Below are positions 29,235 to 38,633 of a stretch of 64,000 nt of DNA, one piece after another. A model generated the notes under the pieces. It searched no databases. It was not told the DNA's origin and saw only the letters and a list, made by a program, of their open reading frames with translations. A program made the position numbers and the translations under genes. The DNA lies in NCBI RefSeq assembly GCF_013155375.1, contig NZ_JABJQY010000002.1:2604001-2668000 (forward strand), read 5' to 3'. Numbering within the stretch: the first letter of the stretch is position 1; every line of letters starts with the position of its first letter. The stretch is from Nocardioides sp. zg-1308. GTDB taxonomy: Bacteria; Actinomycetota; Actinomycetes; Propionibacteriales; Nocardioidaceae.

Positions 29235-30476
29235 GTGCACGCGTGGTTGGATACCCGCGTGCCCCCCGCTCAACCCGACGGCGACCTCGCCCCCGAGGAC
29301 GGCCTCTTGCCCGACGAGGCATGGGCGCAGTTCGGCAGCCGGCCCTTCGGCCTCTACGTCCACGTGCCGTTCTGCACGGTGCGCTGCGGCTACTGCGACT
29401 TCAACACCTACACCGCCCACGAGCTCGGTGACGAGGTCGGCGCCAGCCGGTCGACGTACGCCGAGGCGGCCATCCGCGAGATCCGCTTCGCCCGCAACGT
29501 CCTCGGCCACCGCGACGTGCCGATCGAGACGATCTTCTTCGGCGGAGGCACGCCCACGCTGCTGAAGGCCGCCGACCTCGGGGCGATCGTGGCGAGCGCG
29601 GCCGCGGAGTTCGGCCTCGCCGACGACGTCGAGATCACCACCGAGGCCAACCCCGACAGTGTCGCGGCCTGGGACCTCGAGGAGCTGCGCACCGCGGGGT
29701 TCAACCGGATCAGCTTCGGCATGCAGTCCGCGGTCGACCACGTCCTGCGCACCCTCGACCGCACCCACGACCCGCTGCGGGTGCCGGCGGTGGTCGACTG
29801 GGCACGCCGGGCCGGCTTCGAGGACGTCAGCCTCGACCTGATCTACGGCACGCCGGGGGAGTCGCTCGCCGACTGGGAGACCTCCGTCGACGCCGCCCTG
29901 GCCTGCGAGCCCGACCACGTCTCGGCCTACTCGCTCATCGTCGAGGACGGCACCGCGATGGCGCGCCAGGTGGCGCGCGGCGAGCTCCCCATGCCCGACG
30001 AGGACGACCTCGCCGACAAGTACCACCTCGCCGACGAGCGGTTCACCGCCGCCGGGCTCGGCTGGTACGAGGTGTCCAACTGGGCCACCTCGCCCGACCA
30101 CTGGTGCCGCCACAACCTCCTCTACTGGACCGGCGGCCACTGGTGGGGCGTCGGCCCCGGCGCGCACTCGCACGTCGGCGGCGTCCGCTGGTGGAACGTC
30201 AAGCACCCCGCCGCGTACGCCCAGCGGCTCGCCACCGGCGTCTCGCCCGCCCTCGCCCGCGAGGTGCTCGGCTACCGCGACCAGCGCGTCGAGCGGGTCC
30301 TGCTCGAGATCCGCCTCGTCGAGGGCCTGCCGGTCACCGCGCTCGAGGCCGCGGGCCGCTCGCACGTGGCACGGCTCGTCGCCGACGGCCTCGTCGAGCT
30401 CGTGGCCGAGCGGCTCGTGCTCACCCAGCGCGGCCGGCTCCTCGCCGACGCCGTGGTGCGCGACCTGGTCGACTGA
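29235..30476 (+). CDS. hemW: Radical SAM heme chaperone HemW
   Basis: 413 residues from the first GTG. The radical-SAM cluster motif C-x-x-x-C-x-x-C is C47, C51 and C54 (PFCTVRCGYCDFNTYT), followed by FFGGGTPTLL, TTEANPDS, GFNRISFGMQS and the HemN C-terminal domain. It has the extra N-terminal features of HemW rather than the HemN coproporphyrinogen dehydrogenase, and no HemN-type fourth cysteine, so it likely delivers heme to respiratory proteins. The start is ambiguous: GTG 29235 or GTG 29259; both precede the conserved core. Confidence 0.93.
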   Translation: MHAWLDTRVPPAQPDGDLAPEDGLLPDEAWAQFGSRPFGLYVHVPFCTVRCGYCDFNTYTAHELGDEVGASRSTYAEAAIREIRFARNVLGHRDVPIETIFFGGGTPTLLKAADLGAIVASAAAEFGLADDVEITTEANPDSVAAWDLEELRTAGFNRISFGMQSAVDHVLRTLDRTHDPLRVPAVVDWARRAGFEDVSLDLIYGTPGESLADWETSVDAALACEPDHVSAYSLIVEDGTAMARQVARGELPMPDEDDLADKYHLADERFTAAGLGWYEVSNWATSPDHWCRHNLLYWTGGHWWGVGPGAHSHVGGVRWWNVKHPAAYAQRLATGVSPALAREVLGYRDQRVERVLLEIRLVEGLPVTALEAAGRSHVARLVADGLVELVAERLVLTQRGRLLADAVVRDLVD

Positions 30477-30485
30477 ACCCGCTCG

Positions 30486-30602
30486 CTGGTCGAGTAGCCC
30501 GCGAGGGACGAGCGGGCGTATCGAGACCCATCAGTCATCGCGGATCTCGATACGGGTCGCCGGTCCCTCGCTGCGCTCGGGTCCGGCCGAGCCCTACTCG
30601 AT
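30486..30602. repeat. Imperfect palindromic REP-like intergenic element
   Basis: An inverted repeat of about 117 bases lies between hemW and DUF3097. Outer arms TCGAGTAG (30490-30497) and CTACTCGA (30594-30601), a middle GAGGGA/TCCCTC pair and inner arms GTATCGAGA (30518-30526) and TCTCGATAC (30545-30553) match. Its ends, TGGTCGAGTAG and CTACTCGA, look like the dispersed palindromes seen in Nocardioides genomes; this is the only copy in the window. No coding content. Confidence 0.7.
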
Positions 30603-30616
30603 CTCCCGACGTGATC

Positions 30617-30638
30617 TTCCCTGAGCAAGCTCAGGGAA
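30617..30638. terminator. Hairpin terminator between hemW and DUF3097
   Basis: TTCCCTGAG (30617-30625) and CTCAGGGAA (30630-30638) form a perfect nine-pair stem with a four-base loop. It overlaps the stop codon of the minus-strand DUF3097 gene. There is no T-tract, common for actinobacterial terminators, so it is a likely but not certain bidirectional terminator. Confidence 0.6.
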
Positions 30639-31479
30639 GCGTCGTGAAGTCGATGAGCTCCTCGACCCGGCCGAGCAGGGCCGGCTCGAGGTCGGCGTAC
30701 GACGTGACCCGGCCGAGGATGTGCTTCCAGGCGCGGGCGATGTCGGCCTGGTCGCGGTGCGGCCAGCCGAGCTGCTGGCAGGTGCCGGTCTTCCAGTCGA
30801 TGCCCTTGGGCACCGAGGGCCAGCGGGGGATCCCGAGCCGGTCGGGCTTGACCGCCTGCCAGACGTCGATGAACGGGTGGCCGACGACGAGGACGTGCTT
30901 GCCGACGGGGGAGCGGGCGATGCCCTGCGCGATGCGGGCCTCCTTGGACCCGGGGACCAGGTGGTCGACGAGGACGCCGACGCGACGCTCGGGTCCGGGC
31001 CTGAAGTCGCGGAGGTGGTCGGCGAGGTCGTCGACGCCGCCGAGGTACTCCACGACGACGCCCTCGATGCGCAGGTCGTCGCCCCACACCTTCTCGACGA
31101 GCTCGGCGTCGTGGCGGCCCTCGACGAAGATCCGGCTGGCGCGGGCGACGCGGGCGCGGGCGTTGGGCACGGCGACGGAGCCGGACGCCGTACGCGTGGG
31201 CGCGGCGGGGGCGCCGCCGCGGACCGGGCGGGTGAGGATCACCGGCTTGCCCTCGAGCAGGAAGCCGGGACCGAGCGGGAACGTCCGCCGCTTGCCGCGC
31301 CGGTCCTCGAGGGTCAGCGTGTCGATGTCGCGGTCGACCGCGACCACCTCGCCGCACCAGTCGGTCGTGACCTCCTCGACGACCATCCCGAGCTCGGTGG
31401 GCACCTCGACGGCACGGCCGTTGCGGGGCGCCTTCCAGTCATCGGAGAGGACGTCGGTTCCGTAGCGATCGCTGGGCAC
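30631..31479 (-). CDS. DUF3097 family protein
   Basis: 282 residues that match the actinobacteria-specific DUF3097 family from end to end (SDRYGTDVLSDDWKAPRNGRAVEV ... CQQLGWPHRDQADIARAWKHILGRV). The middle RIFVEGRHDAELVEKVWGDDLR and VGVLVDHLVPGSKE resemble a TOPRIM-like fold: E and D-x-D-like acids in the right order. Function is unknown; a nucleic-acid role is possible. GTG at 31479. The gene often lies beside hemW and hrcA in actinobacteria, as it does here. Confidence 0.87.
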   Translation of the reverse strand: MPSDRYGTDVLSDDWKAPRNGRAVEVPTELGMVVEEVTTDWCGEVVAVDRDIDTLTLEDRRGKRRTFPLGPGFLLEGKPVILTRPVRGGAPAAPTRTASGSVAVPNARARVARASRIFVEGRHDAELVEKVWGDDLRIEGVVVEYLGGVDDLADHLRDFRPGPERRVGVLVDHLVPGSKEARIAQGIARSPVGKHVLVVGHPFIDVWQAVKPDRLGIPRWPSVPKGIDWKTGTCQQLGWPHRDQADIARAWKHILGRVTSYADLEPALLGRVEELIDFTTLP

Positions 31480-31525
31480 CGGGTCACGTTAGGCGGCCGA
31501 CGCCGCGAAACGGGGGTGGCACGCC

Positions 31526-31834
31526 GTGGCCAAGCGCTCCAGGCCGACCCAGCAGAGCGACATCGCGCGCTCCTTCGGGGGCCGCAGCGGGTTCGCCTCC
31601 GAGGAGCTCGACGCCCGCGGTCGGCGTGTCGCGCCGATGAGCCGCTGGGAGTGGGCCGCGGCCCGGCTCACGTGGGACGAGTCCGGCAACCACTACGAGG
31701 ACCACGCGGACGACGACCACGTCCCGCTGTTCCGGCTGGTGCCGTCGGCCGAGCTGCTGGTCGCCGTCGCGTGCGTGCTCGTCTTCGTCGGGGGGTTCGC
31801 CGCGCTGATCGCCTACCTGGCGCTCACGCGCTGA
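31526..31834 (+). CDS. Small single-pass membrane protein, unknown
   Basis: 102 residues. The first 65 are polar and charged (AKRSRPTQQSDIARSFGGRSGF); one C-terminal membrane segment (about 76-99, LLVAVACVLVFVGGFAALIAYLAL) puts the N-terminus inside by the positive charges. No family is recognised. The GTG at 31526 is 46 bases from the divergent DUF3097 start; the intervening TTAGGC... stretch may hold promoters. Confidence 0.65.
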   Translation: MAKRSRPTQQSDIARSFGGRSGFASEELDARGRRVAPMSRWEWAAARLTWDESGNHYEDHADDDHVPLFRLVPSAELLVAVACVLVFVGGFAALIAYLALTR

Positions 31835-31856
31835 GCCCCGGCGCCGCGGCGAGAGG

Positions 31857-32273
31857 TCAGCCCTCGGCGATGCCGTCGCCCTGGGCGCCCTCGCCACTGT
31901 TGGCGTCGACGCTCGTGTCGGTGGTCGAGGCGTCGGGCTCGCGGCTCGCCTGGCCCGCACCCTCGCCCGGGCCGCCGCTCTGGCTCGGCGCGGTGCTGGC
32001 ACCGTCGTCGTTGCCGAGGTCCTCCTGCGTGGCGTCCATCTCGAGCTCCTCGCGGCTCTTGGTCTCCTCGGCGTCGGGGTCGAGCGGCTCCGCGAGCGGG
32101 TTGTCCTCGCCCGGCTGGAGGTCCTCGGGGAGCTGGTCGTCGGAGATGCCGCCGAGGGTCGCGGAGTCGGGCGACGTCGTACCTCCCGAGTGGTCCGAGT
32201 CCGCCGGGCTGGTGCCGCTGGAGGACCGCGGGGTCTCGGTGTGGTCGGGCTGGGACTCGGTGTTCTCGGTCAT
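31857..32273 (-). CDS. Acidic, disordered hypothetical protein
   Basis: 138 residues made almost wholly of Asp, Glu, Ser, Thr, Gly and Pro, with no cysteine, tryptophan or tyrosine and no hydrophobic core. The only ordered hint is ISDDQLPEDLQPGEDNPLAEPLDPDAEETKSREELEMD, which resembles conserved central segments of small acidic actinobacterial proteins. Codon pattern and GC at third positions match neighbours, so it is probably a real gene. Function unknown. ATG at 32273; follows the DUF2470 gene. Confidence 0.6.
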   Translation of the reverse strand: MTENTESQPDHTETPRSSSGTSPADSDHSGGTTSPDSATLGGISDDQLPEDLQPGEDNPLAEPLDPDAEETKSREELEMDATQEDLGNDDGASTAPSQSGGPGEGAGQASREPDASTTDTSVDANSGEGAQGDGIAEG

Positions 32274-32329
32274 GTCCTCATGCAACCGACTCGAGCCGGT
32301 CGCGTCCAGCCCCATGGGGGTGTGGCGTC

Positions 32330-33013
32330 TCAGCAGAGGCCGGCGTGCAGCTGTGAGCGCAGCGCCTCGCCGAGCTCCTGCGGCGAGGACACCGTGCGCA
32401 GGAAGTTGAGGCGCTCGGTGTGGGCCCCGGCCGAGTCGAGCCACGACACGTCGACGCCCGACGGGTCGACCCGCAGCAGGCTGGCCGCGAGGAGGGTCCG
32501 CGCCGGGATCCCGAAGGTCGAGGCCATCGCCGTGCGCAGCTCGCTCTCGTGCGCCTCGTTGGCGTGCTCGGCGGTGCGCTGGAGGTAGCCGGGGTTGAGG
32601 ACGTGGCGGCGGTCGCGGAACCGGTCGAGGTCCACCGGCACCGGCCGGTCGTCGCAGAACAGCGTCACCCGCGTGGGGTCGAGCGCCACGAGGGAGCGTG
32701 ACCCACCGCAGCACGCGCAGCCGGAGCCGCGCTCGGCGAGTCGGCCCAGGAGGAACAGGTCGATCCGACGACCGCCCGTCGCCGGGTGGCTCAACCCGCT
32801 GGACACCTCGACCACGCCGCCCGCGCCGCCACGGGCGGCAGTGACCAGCGCGGAGTCCTCGCAGGCGCTGAAGACCGGCGCGCCGTGCACGTCGCAGGTG
32901 ACGTCGTAGTCCTCGTCGAGGCTGGTCTCGCGGTCCTCGCTCACCCGGAGGGTGATCGCGTCGGGGCACGACAGCACGCTGCGGGCCAGCACTGCTGCTT
33001 CGGTCGGTGTCAT
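32330..33013 (-). CDS. DUF2470 domain protein, iron-regulated
   Basis: 227 residues. The C-terminal third (about 135-227) matches the DUF2470 domain found at the end of HugZ-type heme-degrading/PNPOx-like proteins: YLQRTAEHANEAHESELRTAM and LLRVDPSGVDVSWLDSAG. The N-terminal part has a flavin-reductase/PNPOx-like outline (DVTCDVHGAPVFSACEDSALVTAA) and a cysteine cluster C-A-C-C in the middle. ATG at 33013 follows GGAGG. A DtxR/IdeR box lies 15 bases upstream, so iron very likely represses it; heme-iron utilisation is a reasonable inference, not proven. Confidence 0.75.
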   Translation of the reverse strand: MTPTEAAVLARSVLSCPDAITLRVSEDRETSLDEDYDVTCDVHGAPVFSACEDSALVTAARGGAGGVVEVSSGLSHPATGGRRIDLFLLGRLAERGSGCACCGGSRSLVALDPTRVTLFCDDRPVPVDLDRFRDRRHVLNPGYLQRTAEHANEAHESELRTAMASTFGIPARTLLAASLLRVDPSGVDVSWLDSAGAHTERLNFLRTVSSPQELGEALRSQLHAGLC

Positions 33014-33027
33014 CGGTCCTCCGGCAA

Positions 33028-33046
33028 TTAGGTAAGGCAAGCCTAA
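33028..33046 (-). promoter_or_regulatory. IdeR/DtxR iron box
   Basis: TTAGGTAAGGCAAGCCTAA matches the 19-base DtxR/IdeR consensus TTAGGTTAGGCTAACCTAA at 16 of 19 positions and lies just upstream of the DUF2470 gene. In actinobacteria the Fe(II)-loaded regulator binds such boxes and represses iron-acquisition genes. Confidence 0.82.
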
Positions 33047-33061
33047 CTGGCTGGAGGGTGA

Positions 33062-33925
33062 TCACACCAGAGGGAGCCGCTTCTGGCTGCGGGGCAGGTG
33101 CTCGTAGCCCAGGCGCACGGCGCTGACGAGGAGTGCCGGGTCCCACGGCCATTCGCCCTGGGCCAGGGCCTCGGACTGCGGCACGCCGCGCGACGCCAGG
33201 TCGCGGATCGTCTCGGCGACCACGCCGAGATCGACGCGCTGGTCCTGGACGAACGCCTTGTCGACCACCCGGCCGTGGCCGGGGACGACCACGGTCGCGT
33301 CGGTCATCAGCTCGAGGACGAGGTCGAGCGTCAGCGGCCACTCGAGCGGCCAGGAGTCGTCGCCGATGAATGGCGGGTCGGACTCCTCGACCAGGTCGCC
33401 CCCGAGCAGCACGTCGGCGTCGGGGACGCGGACCACGAGGTCGCCGGCGGTGTGGCCGCGGCCGGGGTGCACGAGCTCGACCGCCCGGTCGCCCAGGTCG
33501 AGCTGGACCACCGACGAGAACGTGTGGGTGGGCGGTCGGAGCGCCGTGGCGAGGATCTCGTCGCGGTGCGGGTCGCCCGCCGCGTCCTCGTACTTCGCGA
33601 AGGTGCGCTCCGCGGACTCGACCATGTGCTCGGCCGCCCAGTCGGTCGCGTGGATGGGCACCTCGCCGAGCTGCTCGACCACGGTGGCGTTGCCGAAGTG
33701 GTGGTCCCAGTGCTCGTGGGTGTTGACGATCCCGGTCAGCGGCCCCGCGCCGAGGCGTCGTACGTCGTCGGCAACGGCGCGCGCCTGGGCGGCCGAGCCG
33801 TGCGTGTCGACCATCAGCAGGCCGTCGGACCCGCCGACGAGCGTGATGTTGACGTGCATCCAGTCGTAGTGCGCCACCCAGACCCGCGGGGCGACCTCGG
33901 TGAAGCGGGGGGTGTGGTCGGCCAT
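33062..33925 (-). CDS. MBL fold metallo-hydrolase
   Basis: 287 residues with the metallo-beta-lactamase fold: [11 protein letters not shown] carries the H-x-H-x-D-H zinc motif, [16 protein letters not shown] the next histidine, LLGGDLVEE the bridging aspartate and [10 protein letters not shown] the last histidine. It resembles the 'QuiP/cyclase-like' hydrolases with broad ester substrates; the true one is unknown. ATG at 33925 is preceded after seven bases by TAGGCT on the minus strand, a leaderless arrangement. Divergent from hrcA, whose CIRCE element starts 30 bases away. Confidence 0.87.
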   Translation of the reverse strand: MADHTPRFTEVAPRVWVAHYDWMHVNITLVGGSDGLLMVDTHGSAAQARAVADDVRRLGAGPLTGIVNTHEHWDHHFGNATVVEQLGEVPIHATDWAAEHMVESAERTFAKYEDAAGDPHRDEILATALRPPTHTFSSVVQLDLGDRAVELVHPGRGHTAGDLVVRVPDADVLLGGDLVEESDPPFIGDDSWPLEWPLTLDLVLELMTDATVVVPGHGRVVDKAFVQDQRVDLGVVAETIRDLASRGVPQSEALAQGEWPWDPALLVSAVRLGYEHLPRSQKRLPLV

Positions 33926-33954
33926 GCTCGCGAGCCTACGGTTGGCTAGTAGTC

Positions 33955-33981
33955 TTGGCACTCAGGACGAACGAGTGCCAG
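33955..33981 (+). promoter_or_regulatory. CIRCE element (HrcA operator)
   Basis: TTGGCACTC (33955-33963), nine bases, then GAGTGCCAG (33973-33981): one base per arm from the classic CIRCE TTAGCACTC-N9-GAGTGCTAA. It lies between the likely -10 box (TAGTAGT near 33947) and the hrcA start, so HrcA represses its own operon by blocking transcription. Confidence 0.92.
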
Positions 33982-34032
33982 CCCGTGCCGGATGGCACCG
34001 GGTGCGCCGCCCCGCGAGCGAGGAGGGATCCC

Positions 34033-35051
34033 ATGGTCGACGACCGCAAGCTGGACGTGCTGCGCGCGATCGTGGAGGACTACGTCGCCACCGAGGAGCC
34101 GGTGGGCTCGAAGGCCCTCGTCGAGCGCCACGGCCTAGGCGTGTCACCGGCGACGGTGCGCAACGACATGGCCGCCCTCGAGGACGAGGGCTACATCCAC
34201 CAGCCGCACACCAGCGCCGGCCGGGTGCCGACCGACAAGGGCTACCGGCTATTCGTCGACAAGCTCGCCACCCTCAAGCCGATGAGCGCGGCGGAGCGCC
34301 GGGCCATCTCGACGCTGCTGGACGGCGCCGTCGATCTCGACGACGTCGTGCAGAAGTCGGTGCGGCTGCTGAGCCAGCTCACCCGCCAGGTCGCGATCGT
34401 GCAGTACCCCACCCTGTCCCGCTCGACGGTGCGCCACATCGAGCTCGTCTCGCTCACCCCGACCCGGATCATGGTGATCCTCATCCTCAGCACCGGCCGG
34501 GTCGAGCAGCGCCTCGTCGAGCTCGACGAGGCCGTCGTCGACACCGACCTCGCGGAGGTGCGGGTCGCGGTCAACCAGGCGAGCGCGGGGGTGCAGATCG
34601 CTGCCGCGGCCGCCGCCCTGGGCGAGCTGCCCGACGCGGTCCGCCCGGAGCAGGCCGAGTCGACGCGCGCGATCGTCAGCGTGCTCGCCGAGGCGATGTC
34701 CGACCACCGCAGCGACGAGCGCGTCGCGGTGAGCGGCACGTCCAACCTGGCCCGCTACGGCGATTTCGAGACGGCCGTGCGGCCCCTGCTCGAGGCGCTC
34801 GAGGAGCACGTCGTGCTGCTCAAGCTGCTCGGCGAGTCGGGCGTCGATGCGCTCACCGTCCGCATCGGGCACGAAGGCCCCTACTCCGAGCTCGCGGCCA
34901 CCAGCGTGGTGGCCACCGGCTACGGCCCGCAGGAGTTCCACCTCGGCTCCCTCGGCGTGGTCGGTCCGACCCGCATGGACTACCCCGGGTCCATGGCAGC
35001 CGTGCGCGCGGTCGCGCGCTACGTCTCCCGGATCCTCGATGAAGGAAACCA

Positions 35052-35055
<4 letters not shown>
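34033..35055 (+). CDS. hrcA: Heat-inducible transcription repressor HrcA
   Basis: 340 residues. The N-terminal winged helix reads [70 protein letters not shown], the HrcA signature; the GAF-like inserted dimerisation domain follows ([15 protein letters not shown] ... [22 protein letters not shown]). HrcA binds CIRCE and needs GroEL for activity. ATG at 34033 has AGGAGGG ahead of it, and the frame upstream is only leader. Its stop overlaps the dnaJ GTG, so both are translated from one message. Confidence 0.96.
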
Positions 35056-36218
<1,163 letters not shown>

Positions 36219-36233
36219 GTCGGGCGCCGCGCC

Positions 36234-36974
36234 GTGTCGCTGCCGGTCCACCTCGTCGAGTCGCTGGCCGACGCGACGGTCGGGTCCCTGGTCGAGGTGA
36301 CCGGTGACGAGGCGCACCACGCCGTCGCCGTACGCCGGCTGCGCGAGGGCGAGCAGGTCGTGCTGACCGACGGCCGCGGCACGTCGGTCACCGGCGAGGT
36401 GGCCGCCACCGGCAAGCGGCTGTTCACCGTGACGGTGGGCTCGCTCGAGCGCACCACCCGCCCCGACCCGGCCGTCACCGTGGTCCAGGCACTGCCCAAG
36501 GGCGACCGCGGCGAGCTCGCCGTCGAGGTGCTGACCGAGGTCGGGGTCGACACCGTCGTCCCGTGGGCCGCGTCGCGATCCGTCGCGGTGTGGAAGGGCG
36601 AGCGGGCCGCGAAGTCGCACGCCAGGTGGCAGGCCACCGCCCGCGAGGCCGCCAAGCAGTCCCGCCGCTCGTGGCTGCCCACCGTGGCCCCGCTCGCCTC
36701 GACCGCGGAGGTCGGGCGCATCGTCGCGGCGGCCGACCTCGCCGTCGTGCTGCACGAGGACGCCGCCGCTCCGCTCAGCGCGGTCGACGTACCCGCCTCC
36801 GGGCGGATCGTGGTGATCGTCGGGCCCGAGGGCGGCATCGCCCCCGAGGAGCTCACCGCCTTCGCCGAGGCCGGCGCCCAGGCCGTCCGGCTCGGCGACG
36901 AGGTGCTCCGCACCTCGACCGCGGGCGTCGTCGCGGTCGCGGCGCTGCTGGCCCGCACCGCTCGCTGGGGCTGA
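36234..36974 (+). CDS. rsmE: 16S rRNA (uracil(1498)-N(3))-methyltransferase
   Basis: 246 residues of the SPOUT-class RsmE family. The N-terminal PUA-like domain has the DEAHHAVAVRRLREGEQV stretch; the C-terminal deep-knot SAM domain shows AREAAKQSRRSWLP, VVIVGPEGGIAPEEL and VRLGDEVLRTSTAGVVAVAAL, all diagnostic. It methylates U1498 of 16S rRNA in the assembled 30S subunit. GTG at 36234 follows dnaJ by 15 bases, which keeps it in the CIRCE-controlled transcript. Confidence 0.93.
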   Translation: MSLPVHLVESLADATVGSLVEVTGDEAHHAVAVRRLREGEQVVLTDGRGTSVTGEVAATGKRLFTVTVGSLERTTRPDPAVTVVQALPKGDRGELAVEVLTEVGVDTVVPWAASRSVAVWKGERAAKSHARWQATAREAAKQSRRSWLPTVAPLASTAEVGRIVAAADLAVVLHEDAAAPLSAVDVPASGRIVVIVGPEGGIAPEELTAFAEAGAQAVRLGDEVLRTSTAGVVAVAALLARTARWG

Positions 36975-37051
36975 CGGCGCGAGGGGGCGGGCTGGTCGGT
37001 CGGCTGGCTCCGGCTCGGCGGTCACCGGATATCCGGGGACTCCCGCGACAA

Positions 37052-37092
37052 CGCGGAAGATCCGAGTCACCGGATGACTCGGATCTTCCGCG
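37052..37092. terminator. Perfect 17-pair hairpin between convergent genes
   Basis: CGCGGAAGATCCGAGTC (37052-37068) is the exact reverse complement of 37076-37092, around a seven-base loop. It lies between the 3' ends of rsmE and the GerMN lipoprotein gene and has no T-tract, so it is probably a bidirectional terminator of the actinobacterial kind. The rest of the 161-base gap shows no gene. Confidence 0.7.
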
Positions 37093-37135
37093 GTCTCGGC
37101 CGACGGCCGACGGCGTACGACACGCCGCGACGCGC

Positions 37136-38122
37136 CTACCGGACGGTGATCGTCTTCGTGTCGACCGACGGCCCGTTGCCCTCGGCCCCACCGCTGGGGT
37201 CGTCGGTCTCGCACTGGACGACCACCTCGCCGGTGACGCCGCCGAGCGGCAGCTCGACCTCGAACGGGAAGAGCCGGTCCTCCATCCACCCGTCGGACTG
37301 GTAGCCCTCGAGCGCGACCTCCTGGCCGCCCTGCAGGAGCCGGCAGGGGCCCGACGCCTCGAAGGAGTTCGCCACGCCGGTGACCGTGACCGTGTCGCCG
37401 GAGACCGTGTCGCCCTCGGCGGGCGAGGTGATGTTGACCAGGTTGAGGGTACGCAGCGCGCTGGCCGCCGAGACCGGCGTGCCGGTGGGTCGACCGAAGA
37501 GGTCGAGGCCCGGGGCGTCGCGCTGGACGACCACCGGCACCCGCTCCTGCTGGACGCCCTGGAGGGTGAGCACGAGCTGCTGCAGGGCGAGGCGGGCGTC
37601 GCGCCTGCTCATCCCGTCGGGCGCCTCGGTGAAGGCGTCGGAGGGGAGCTGCACGAGGAGGACGCCGTCGGTGGCGGTGACCGAGGCGACCTCCATCTGC
37701 GGCCACAGCGTGCGGTAGTCCGGGTCGTCGGGCTGGCCGCCGCCCGCGACGAGGCGGGCCGCCTCGGTCAGCGGGTCGCCCTGCACCCGGTGGAACTCGC
37801 GGAACAGGGCGGTCCTGCCGCCCGGGCCGTCGCCGGCGAAGTAGACCGGGACGGCGGTGCCGGACTCGGACGGTGCCTCCGAGGTGGACTCGGTGGGCGA
37901 CTCGGTCGGCGTCCCGGTGGAGGACTCGACCGGCGAGGGCGAGGGGGACTCCGACTGCTGCGCCCCGTCGCTCGCCGTCGGCTCGCTGGTCGAGTCGGAG
38001 ACGGGCCTCGGGTCCTCGCCGCAGGCGACGAGGACCAGGCTGGTCGCCACGACGACGACCGCGGCGCCCGCGCGGCGTCGTACGGCGCGGGCGAGAACCG
38101 CTCGGGACGTGGTGGGGGTCAT
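37136..38122 (-). CDS. GerMN/Gmad2 domain lipoprotein
   Basis: 328 residues. A signal peptide ends in the lipobox LVAC (about residues 29-32), then a Ser/Pro/Thr/Glu-rich stretch, a GerMN domain (about 85-215, VYFAGDGPGGRTALFREFHRV ... LALQQLVLTLQG) and a Gmad2 immunoglobulin-like domain at the end (VNITSPAEGDTVSGDTVTVTGVANSFEASGPCRL). Such lipoproteins belong to the LpqB/GerM class of cell-surface proteins; function unclear. ATG at 38122; an upstream GTG at 38131 is possible. Confidence 0.85.
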   Translation of the reverse strand: MTPTTSRAVLARAVRRRAGAAVVVVATSLVLVACGEDPRPVSDSTSEPTASDGAQQSESPSPSPVESSTGTPTESPTESTSEAPSESGTAVPVYFAGDGPGGRTALFREFHRVQGDPLTEAARLVAGGGQPDDPDYRTLWPQMEVASVTATDGVLLVQLPSDAFTEAPDGMSRRDARLALQQLVLTLQGVQQERVPVVVQRDAPGLDLFGRPTGTPVSAASALRTLNLVNITSPAEGDTVSGDTVTVTGVANSFEASGPCRLLQGGQEVALEGYQSDGWMEDRLFPFEVELPLGGVTGEVVVQCETDDPSGGAEGNGPSVDTKTITVR

Positions 38123-38275
38123 GGTCGTCACGGTACGGCGCCTCGGCGCCCGCCGATCCGCGCACACGCCGCGCCACCCCGACCACCCCGGCGCACCCGC
38201 ACCCGCCGAGCGCGGCCGATCACCCGACCGTCGATTCCGGGCGCCGCGCGCGCCCCGCAGCCGTAGGGTGGCGCC

Positions 38276-38629
38276 ATGAGCGACACCTCGGCGGACTGCG
38301 TCTTCTGCAAGATCGTCGCCGGGGACATCCCGGCCGACGTGCTCGGTCGCAACGACCACGCGATCGCGATCAAGGACCTCAACCCGCAGGCCCCGTTCCA
38401 CGCGCTCGTGCTGCCGGTGGCGCACCACGAGAACGCCGGAGCCTCGGCCGCGGCGGACCCGACCGGCACCGGGCACGCGATCGCGCTGGCCGACGAGGTC
38501 GCCCGGGCGTCCGGCAACGACGACTACCGGCTCGTCGCCAACACGGGCGCCTCCGCCGGCCAGACCGTCTTCCACACCCACTTCCACGTCCTCGGCTCCG
38601 CGCCCGGGATGACCGAGTCGCTGGTCTGA
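38276..38629 (+). CDS. HIT family hydrolase (HINT type)
   Basis: 117 residues: CVFCKIVAGDIPADVLGRNDHAIAIKDLNPQAPFHALVLPVAHH and the histidine triad HTHFHVLGSAPG. HINT-type enzymes hydrolyse nucleoside phosphoramidates such as adenylylated amino acids. It sits downstream of rsmE near phoH, as in many actinobacteria. TAGGGT (38264-38269) six bases before the ATG gives a leaderless start. The PHM-like gene begins four bases later, so the two are probably one operon. Confidence 0.9.
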   Translation: MSDTSADCVFCKIVAGDIPADVLGRNDHAIAIKDLNPQAPFHALVLPVAHHENAGASAAADPTGTGHAIALADEVARASGNDDYRLVANTGASAGQTVFHTHFHVLGSAPGMTESLV

Positions 38630-38633
38630 CCCG

